Assembly (NCBI GenBank): GCA_900543275.1
Contig: UQQL01000039.1
Location: forward strand, 1-18,292
DNA: 18,292 nt
From: an uncultured Collinsella sp.
GTDB taxonomy: Bacteria; Actinomycetota; Coriobacteriia; Coriobacteriales; Coriobacteriaceae
Direction: 5' to 3'
Below are positions 13,792-18,292 of this stretch, piece after piece. The translations under genes and the position numbers were made by a program. Under the pieces are notes generated by a model, which saw nothing but the letters and a program-made list of their open reading frames with translations, searched no databases and was not told where the DNA came from. Every line of letters begins with the position of its first letter. The stretch's first letter is position 1.

Positions 13792-13913
13792 GGGGCCGGG
13801 CTTAGTTTTCAGAACACTCCGCAGACCAGTGTGGCGCCTTGTCCGCGGCTCCGAAGGAGCAGGACAAGGCGCCACACATGGTCGAGGACGTTCTGAAAAC
13901 TAAGCCCGGCCCC
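13792..13913. repeat. Nested inverted repeat E (122 bp, 24-bp perfect arms)
   Basis: The outer stem is 24 bp and perfect: 13792-13815 (GGGGCCGGGCTTAGTTTTC and on) with 13890-13913. The inner stem is 16 bp and perfect: GTGTGGCGCCTTGTCC (13829-13844) with 13862-13877, extended by GACCA/TGGTC across a bulged A. The tip is GCTCC-GAA-GGAGC (13848-13860). It ends 17 bases after the asd stop, so it may serve as the asd terminator, without a T-run. Confidence 0.88.
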
Positions 13914-13929
13914 CGCCGGACAGGTCGCA

Positions 13930-14955
13930 CTACTCGCAGAGCAGCTTAGCAATCTGGACGGCGTTGGTTGCCGCGCCCTTGCGGATTTGGTCGCCGCAGC
14001 ACCAGAAGGTGATGCCGCGCGCGGCCTCGGGGTTCGAGATGTCGCGACGCACGCGACCGACCCAAATCAGGTCCTGGTCGGACGTATCCATCGGCATGGG
14101 GAAGCGATCGTGCGCGTCCTCGGCGCTCATGTCGTCGACCAGCTTCACGCCCGGAGCGGCGGCCAGCGCGGCACGGGCCTCTTCCACCGTAATATCGCGC
14201 TCGAACTCGAGCGTAATGCTCTCGGAGTGCGAGCGCAGCACGGGCACGCGCACACAGGTGCAGTTCACGCGCAGCTCGGGCAGATGCATGATCTTGCGGC
14301 CCTCGTTTTGCAGCTTCATTTCCTCGGAGGTAAAGCCCTCCTCCTTGACGCCGCCAATCTGCGGAATCAGGTTGCTCGCCAGCTGGGCGGCAAATGCGCG
14401 CGGCTCGGGAATCTCCTCGCCACGGCCCAGAGCGGCCAGCTGAGCCTCGAGCTCGGCCATACCGGGAGCGCCGGCACCCGAAGCCGCCTGATACATCGAG
14501 ACGATCATGCGCTTCACGCCAGCGAGCTGATGCAACGGCCACGTAGGAACCAGGCCGATGATGGTCGCGCAATTGGGATTGGCGATAAGGCCGTGATGCC
14601 ACTTGATATCGTCGGCATTGATCTCGGGCACGACCAGCGGCACCTCGGGATCCATGCGGAAGGCATGGCTGTTGTCGACCACAACGGCGCCGCGCTTGAC
14701 GGCCTCGGGCAGCAGCTCCTTCGCGATATCGTCGCCGGCAGCGCCGAGTACGATGTCGCAGCCCTCAAAGGCCTCGGGGCAAGCTTCCTCAATCACAACC
14801 TGCTCGCCGCGGAACTCGACGGTCTTGCCCGCAGAGCGCGCGCTCGCCAGCAGCTTGAGCTTGCCAACCGGAAACTCCTGCTCGTTGAGGCACTCGAGCA
14901 TCTGGGTGCCCACGGCTCCCGTCGCGCCCAAAATAGCAACCGTGTACTGTTTCAT
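13930..14955 (-). CDS. asd: Aspartate-semialdehyde dehydrogenase
   Basis: A 341-residue NADP-dependent enzyme that reduces aspartyl phosphate to aspartate semialdehyde, the branch point toward lysine/diaminopimelate, threonine and methionine. Visible motifs: the Rossmann loop GATGAVGTQ (10-18), catalytic C129 in ANPNCATI, QAASGAGAPGM (156-166) and H243 in VPVLRSHSES. I set the start at ATG 14955 (MKQYTVAIL) because AGGGGGA lies 5 bases upstream and this is where family members begin; the frame is open 49 codons further without a ribosome site. It lies 173 bases downstream of lysC on the same strand, with a strong hairpin in between, so the two may be made from separate transcripts or with partial read-through. 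Confidence 0.96.
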   Translation of the reverse strand: MKQYTVAILGATGAVGTQMLECLNEQEFPVGKLKLLASARSAGKTVEFRGEQVVIEEACPEAFEGCDIVLGAAGDDIAKELLPEAVKRGAVVVDNSHAFRMDPEVPLVVPEINADDIKWHHGLIANPNCATIIGLVPTWPLHQLAGVKRMIVSMYQAASGAGAPGMAELEAQLAALGRGEEIPEPRAFAAQLASNLIPQIGGVKEEGFTSEEMKLQNEGRKIMHLPELRVNCTCVRVPVLRSHSESITLEFERDITVEEARAALAAAPGVKLVDDMSAEDAHDRFPMPMDTSDQDLIWVGRVRRDISNPEAARGITFWCCGDQIRKGAATNAVQIAKLLCE

Positions 14956-15029
14956 GCTTCCCCCTTTAAAGGTTATGGCTTTTGCCCGCACGCCAAGCAG
15001 GCCGATTATTGTTGTCAGTGTATACAAGA

Positions 15030-15056
15030 ACGGGGCGGGCATGAAACCCGCCCCGT
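15030..15056 (-). terminator. Hairpin between lysC and asd, probable lysC terminator
   Basis: ACGGGGCGGG (15030-15039) pairs perfectly with CCCGCCCCGT (15047-15056). Read on the minus strand it is followed by TCTTGT, a weak T tract. It lies 73 bases past the lysC stop. Confidence 0.65.
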
Positions 15057-15116
15057 CGAAACGAAACCGAAACGAAACGCCCCGCCGTAGATTTTGAGGC
15101 AAGTCCCAAAAATCTA
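15057..15116 (-). other. lysC 3' leader with CGAAA repeats and a second hairpin
   Basis: TAGATTTT (15088-15095) pairs with AAAATCTA (15109-15116), so an A/T-rich hairpin follows lysC before the GC hairpin at 15030-15056. Between them is a four-fold CGAAA repeat (15058-15079). A CGGGGCG just upstream in the transcript (near 15079-15086) could compete for the right arm of the GC hairpin. Confidence 0.4.
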
Positions 15117-15128
15117 GCGAGATAGCAG

Positions 15129-16517
15129 CTACTTGTGGAGCGCAGCCAGAGCGGGATCGACCGGCGCGGGAGCCTCCAGGTCGGAGACCTTCACAATGCC
15201 GTTCTCATCGGAGAAGGCACGGTAAATGGTCCGAATCGCCAGGTCGAAGTCCTTCTCCTCGACACCGATAATGATGTTGATCTCGTCGCAGCTCTGCGAA
15301 ATCATACGCACGCTCACGCCAGCCTGGCCAAGCATGCCAAACAGGTGGCCCGAGATGCCGGCACGACCGCGCAGGTTGCGGCCAACGGTCGCGATAAGCG
15401 CCAAGCCCTCGACAACCTCGATCTCGAGCGGCTCGACCTCCTGCTGAATGTCGCCCACGAGCGAGTACAGCGAATCGTGTACATCCTTCTCCTGCACCAC
15501 GGCGCCAAAGCGGTCGACACCGGTGGGCATGTGCTCAACGGAAACGTCATAGCGTTCGAACACCGAAAGCGCGCGGCGCATAAAGCCGACGCGCGGCTTG
15601 GTGCGGTCGCGGGCAACGTTGATGGCGACAAAACCGCGCTTGCCGGTCACGCCGGTAATGATGGGCTCCGCCTCACCCTCGTCAGCCGTCTCGCTAATGA
15701 TGGTGCCGGGGTCCTGCGGCGCATTGGTGTTCTTGATGACCAGCGGAATACCCGCCTCACGCACAGGGAACACGGCCTCCTCGTGCAGGACGCTTGCGCC
15801 CATGTACGAAAGCTCGCGCAGCTCCTCGTAGGTAACGCGCGCAATGGGCTGAGCCTCGGGCACAATGCGAGGATCGGCAGAATAGAAACCCGAGACGTCG
15901 GTCCAGTTCTCGTACAGGTCGGCGCCCAGGCACTTGGCCAGGATCGAGCCCGAGATATCGCCGCCGCCACGATCGAGCAGCTTGATCTGGCCCTCGCGCG
16001 TCGCGCCGTAGAAACCGGGCATAACAAAGCCGCCCTGCTGGCCGTACTCCTGCACCAGCTCGGAGGTGCGGTTCATGCTGAGCGTACCGTCGTGATGGAA
16101 CGCCACAACCGTCGCGGCGTCCAGGAACGGCAGGCCCAGGTACTCGGCCATCAGGCGAGCAGTGAAGTACTCGCCGCGGCTTACAAGCTCCTCGGTGGAG
16201 TAGCCGCCCGAGCGGGCGCGCTCGGCAAAGGCCGCGAACTCCTCGCGGATGGGATAGGTGAGCTCCAGCTCGTCAGCGATATCAAAATAGCGCTGGCCAA
16301 TGTCCTCGAGCAGTTCCTCGCACGACACGTGGTACTTAACGTGCGCGTTAACCAGGTAGAGCAAGTCGGTCACCTTGGTGTCGCCCTTAAAGCGGCGACC
16401 GCAGGCGGAAACCACCACAAAACGGCGAGCCGGGTCGGCATCGACGATGGCCTTGATCTTCTTAAAGTGTTCGGCGTCGGCGACCGACGAGCCGCCAAAC
16501 TTGGCAATCTTAATCAT
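15129..16517 (-). CDS. lysC: Aspartate kinase
   Basis: A 462-residue monofunctional aspartate kinase, which phosphorylates aspartate in the first step of lysine, threonine and methionine synthesis. Kinase motifs: KFGGSSV (6-12), SRGEYFTARLMA (113-124), GFYGATREG (168-176), and DRGGGDISGSILA (182-194), where most relatives have RGGSDTTA or RGGSDYTA. FYSADPRIVPEA (211-222) completes the site. The C-terminus has two ACT domains (about 296-355 and 371-440) that normally bind lysine or threonine for feedback inhibition. The start is the family-typical MIKIAKFGGSS; AAAGG lies 13 bases before the ATG, a little far. It is divergent from thrC, with only 103 bases between the two starts, too short for a lysine riboswitch. 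asd follows on the same strand. Confidence 0.95.
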   Translation of the reverse strand: MIKIAKFGGSSVADAEHFKKIKAIVDADPARRFVVVSACGRRFKGDTKVTDLLYLVNAHVKYHVSCEELLEDIGQRYFDIADELELTYPIREEFAAFAERARSGGYSTEELVSRGEYFTARLMAEYLGLPFLDAATVVAFHHDGTLSMNRTSELVQEYGQQGGFVMPGFYGATREGQIKLLDRGGGDISGSILAKCLGADLYENWTDVSGFYSADPRIVPEAQPIARVTYEELRELSYMGASVLHEEAVFPVREAGIPLVIKNTNAPQDPGTIISETADEGEAEPIITGVTGKRGFVAINVARDRTKPRVGFMRRALSVFERYDVSVEHMPTGVDRFGAVVQEKDVHDSLYSLVGDIQQEVEPLEIEVVEGLALIATVGRNLRGRAGISGHLFGMLGQAGVSVRMISQSCDEINIIIGVEEKDFDLAIRTIYRAFSDENGIVKVSDLEAPAPVDPALAALHK

Positions 16518-16620
16518 GGGCTTGAGGTTACCTTTCTAAAAGCCTCTGCAAACCTGTTTTGCGCGCTCTGATACCATGGTTTCACCGATTGGGACCAAGG
16601 CATCCAAGGAGCAGTGTTAT

Positions 16621-18138
16621 ATGGGAACTTATCATAGTACACGAGGACGCACTTTATCGTGCTCAAGTAAGGTGGCAATCCGCACCGGCATCGCTCCCGA
16701 CGGGGGTTTGTTTGTCTCGGACGAGCTTGGCACCCAGCAGGTCGATATCAGCTCGCTTGCAGATAAATCGTACTTTGAAATCGCTCAAGATGTGTTGGGA
16801 ATGTTACTGAATGATTACACGGCCGAAGAAATTTCGGCGTGTGTCGACGAGGCATACCGCGGCACGTTCGCGAGTGAAGAGGTCACGCCGCTCGTCAAAC
16901 TCGACGCAGCGCTGGGCGCTGACGCCCCTCAGACCTATGTGATGGAGCTCTTTGGCGGCCCCACAAGCGCCTTCAAGGACGTCGCCCTGCAGATGCTCCC
17001 CCGCCTCATGGCCCGCACTTCCGCCAAGGACGGCGGCGCCGAGCGCATCATGATCGTCACCGCCACGTCGGGCGACACGGGCAAGGCGGCACTCGCCGGC
17101 TTTGCCGATGCCCCGGGCACAGGCATCACCGTCTTTTATCCCGAGGGCAAAGTCAGCCGCGTGCAGAATCTGCAGATGTCCACGCAGGAGGGCGATAACG
17201 TCGCCGTCTGCGGCATCCGCGGCAACTTCGACGATGCCCAGAGTGCCGTCAAGCGCATCTTTGCCGATAAGGAGCTTGCCGAGCGTCTGGAGGCTGCCGG
17301 CACGGTGCTTTCGAGCGCCAACTCCATCAACGTCGGCCGTCTGGTACCGCAGGTCGTCTACTACTTTGCCGCCTATGCGCAGCTGCTGCGCGCCGGCGCC
17401 ATCGAGGCCGGCGACGCCGTGGAGTTCTGCGTACCGACCGGCAACTTTGGCGATATCCTGGCCGGCTACTATGCCAAGCGCATGGGTCTGCCCGTCGCCA
17501 AGCTCATCGTCGCGAGCGACAAGAACAACGTTCTGGCTGACTTCCTGACCACCGGCGTCTACGACCGCAACCGTCCGTTCTTCACGACCATCTCGCCGTC
17601 GATGGACATCCTTATTAGCTCCAACCTGGAGCGCATGCTCTACTTCCTGTCCGATGGCGACTGCGAGCTCGTTGCCGGCCTTATGGAGCAGCTGGCACAG
17701 ACTGGTCGCTACGAGGTTCCCGCCGACCTGCTGGCAAAGATTCAGAGCGTCTTTGGCTGCGGTTGGGCCAGCGAGGACGAGGTCCGCGCCGCCATCAAGA
17801 GCTGCTGGGACGCGAACGGCTACGTGATCGACCCGCACACCGCTTGCGGCTATCACGTCTTCGAAAAGGTCGCCCCCGCCGAGGGCGCTAAGGCCCGCGT
17901 GCTGCTTTCGACCGCAAGCCCCTACAAGTTCCCGCGCGCCTGCTGCGACGCCCTGGGCCTCGACGTTCCCGAGGACGACTTTGAGGCCATGCGCGTGCTC
18001 GAGCAGGCCACCGATACGGTCGCACCGGCACAGCTCGCCGAGCTCGAGTCCAAGCCCGTCCGCTTCGAAGACGTCTGCGACGTAGCCGACATGGCCAACT
18101 ACGTAGAGTCTGCAGCAAAAAAGATGGCTTCCAACTAA
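16621..18138 (+). CDS. thrC: Threonine synthase
   Basis: A 505-residue PLP enzyme that turns O-phosphohomoserine into threonine. It has the longer class found in yeast and proteobacteria: an N-terminal segment TYHSTRGR and APDGGLFV before the catalytic core. The PLP lysine is K119 in GGPTSAFKD; TATSGDTGKAALAGF (147-161) binds the cofactor phosphate; NSINVGRLVPQVVYYF and PTGNFGDILAGYYAKRMGLP follow. I chose ATG 16621 because AAGGAG lies 9 bases upstream and the protein then starts like its relatives; an in-frame ATG at 16576 adds 15 unrelated residues. It is divergent from lysC, suggesting a shared control region. Homoserine dehydrogenase and kinase genes are not in the window. A hairpin terminator follows. 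Confidence 0.96.
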   Translation: MGTYHSTRGRTLSCSSKVAIRTGIAPDGGLFVSDELGTQQVDISSLADKSYFEIAQDVLGMLLNDYTAEEISACVDEAYRGTFASEEVTPLVKLDAALGADAPQTYVMELFGGPTSAFKDVALQMLPRLMARTSAKDGGAERIMIVTATSGDTGKAALAGFADAPGTGITVFYPEGKVSRVQNLQMSTQEGDNVAVCGIRGNFDDAQSAVKRIFADKELAERLEAAGTVLSSANSINVGRLVPQVVYYFAAYAQLLRAGAIEAGDAVEFCVPTGNFGDILAGYYAKRMGLPVAKLIVASDKNNVLADFLTTGVYDRNRPFFTTISPSMDILISSNLERMLYFLSDGDCELVAGLMEQLAQTGRYEVPADLLAKIQSVFGCGWASEDEVRAAIKSCWDANGYVIDPHTACGYHVFEKVAPAEGAKARVLLSTASPYKFPRACCDALGLDVPEDDFEAMRVLEQATDTVAPAQLAELESKPVRFEDVCDVADMANYVESAAKKMASN

Positions 18139-18149
18139 ACCCTTACTAA

Positions 18150-18169
18150 GCGCCGGCGAAAGCCGGCGC
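18150..18169 (+). terminator. thrC terminator
   Basis: GCGCCGGC (18150-18157) and GCCGGCGC (18162-18169) flank a GAAA tetraloop, 11 bases after the thrC stop. A pyrimidine-rich ACCTTCTTCC follows instead of a pure T-run. Confidence 0.75.
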
Positions 18170-18201
18170 ACCTTCTTCCATCAGATAACCCCCGGGATGA
18201 T

Positions 18202-18288
18202 GACGAACGCGCACAGCGTGCCTGGCTGTTTAGTTCGTCGCGAGTTCCGCACGCAAAGGAAAGCACTTAATGTGCTTTCCGTCTTGCG
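18202..18288. repeat. Two adjacent hairpins at the window end
   Basis: GACGAAC (18202-18208) pairs with GTTCGTC (18233-18239), with GCAC/GTGC inside. Then GGAAAGCAC (18258-18266) pairs perfectly with GTGCTTTCC (18272-18280), flanked by CGCAA/TTGCG (18252-18256, 18284-18288). They may be the terminator of a minus-strand gene to the right or another nested repeat. No gene can be seen after thrC. Confidence 0.5.
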
Positions 18289-18292
18289 CAGG

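Larger units (their letters stand above)
13287..13929. other. 643-bp gene-free stretch between ogt and asd, rich in inverted repeats
   Basis: No credible coding frame on either strand. It holds a small CTCGC/GCGAG hairpin (13362-13381), nested inverted repeat D (13452-13625), a C-rich stretch (13630-13790) with no clear signal, and nested inverted repeat E (13792-13913). Together the two large repeats cover almost half of the gap. Confidence 0.6.

Noticed and set aside
5084..13913. Retron-like msr/msd RNA as an explanation for the nested inverted repeats
   Set aside because: The nested shape is similar, but there is no reverse transcriptase gene in the window and five different structures in one region do not fit.
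16518..16620. Lysine riboswitch or T-box upstream of lysC or thrC
   Set aside because: Only 103 bases separate the two divergent starts, too short for either, and no T-box or lysine-element motif is visible.

Overview
The window looks like a chromosomal piece from a high-GC, low-complexity-intergenic Actinomycetota gut bacterium, most likely a Coriobacteriia member such as Collinsella. This is inferred from gene style, base composition and the mix of genes, not from a marker gene. There is no rRNA, tRNA, CRISPR array, transposase or phage gene.

Layout. 1-38 is the terminator of a gene outside the window. 159-1026 (minus) is a toxin-antitoxin pair: a RelB/DinJ-like ribbon-helix-helix antitoxin overlapping a PIN-domain toxin. 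1240-2625 (minus) is an M18 aminopeptidase, divergent from 2787-3872 (plus), a membrane-anchored choloylglycine-hydrolase-like Ntn hydrolase. 4013-5092 (plus) is a phosphofructokinase. 5486-6424 (plus) is a membrane-tethered XRE regulator and 6869-7189 (plus) a small protein of unknown function. 7306-10778 (minus) is an ABC exporter operon (ATPase, then a large FtsX-type permease). 11191-11865 (minus) is an AIM24 protein, 12014-12568 (minus) a beheaded histidine kinase, 12711-13286 (minus) ogt. 13930-14955 asd and 15129-16517 lysC (both minus) sit divergent from thrC at 16621-18138 (plus).

How genes work together. lysC and asd make aspartate semialdehyde, and thrC finishes threonine; hom and thrB are not in the window. 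The ABC ATPase and permease form one transporter. The toxin and antitoxin form one autoregulated unit. The rest look like independent single-gene units, most with their own terminators.

The unusual part is between the genes. First, a dispersed ~50-bp hairpin repeat occurs four times; in three copies it lies exactly at the stop codon of a minus-strand gene, and in two of these the stop codon is inside the repeat. Second, five long nested inverted repeats (71-185 bp, arms up to 28 bp, mostly perfect) fill intergenic gaps. They share an architecture (outer arm, internal loop, inner arm) but not an overall sequence. I do not recognise either set as a described element; genome-wide copy counts and RNA data would decide what they are.
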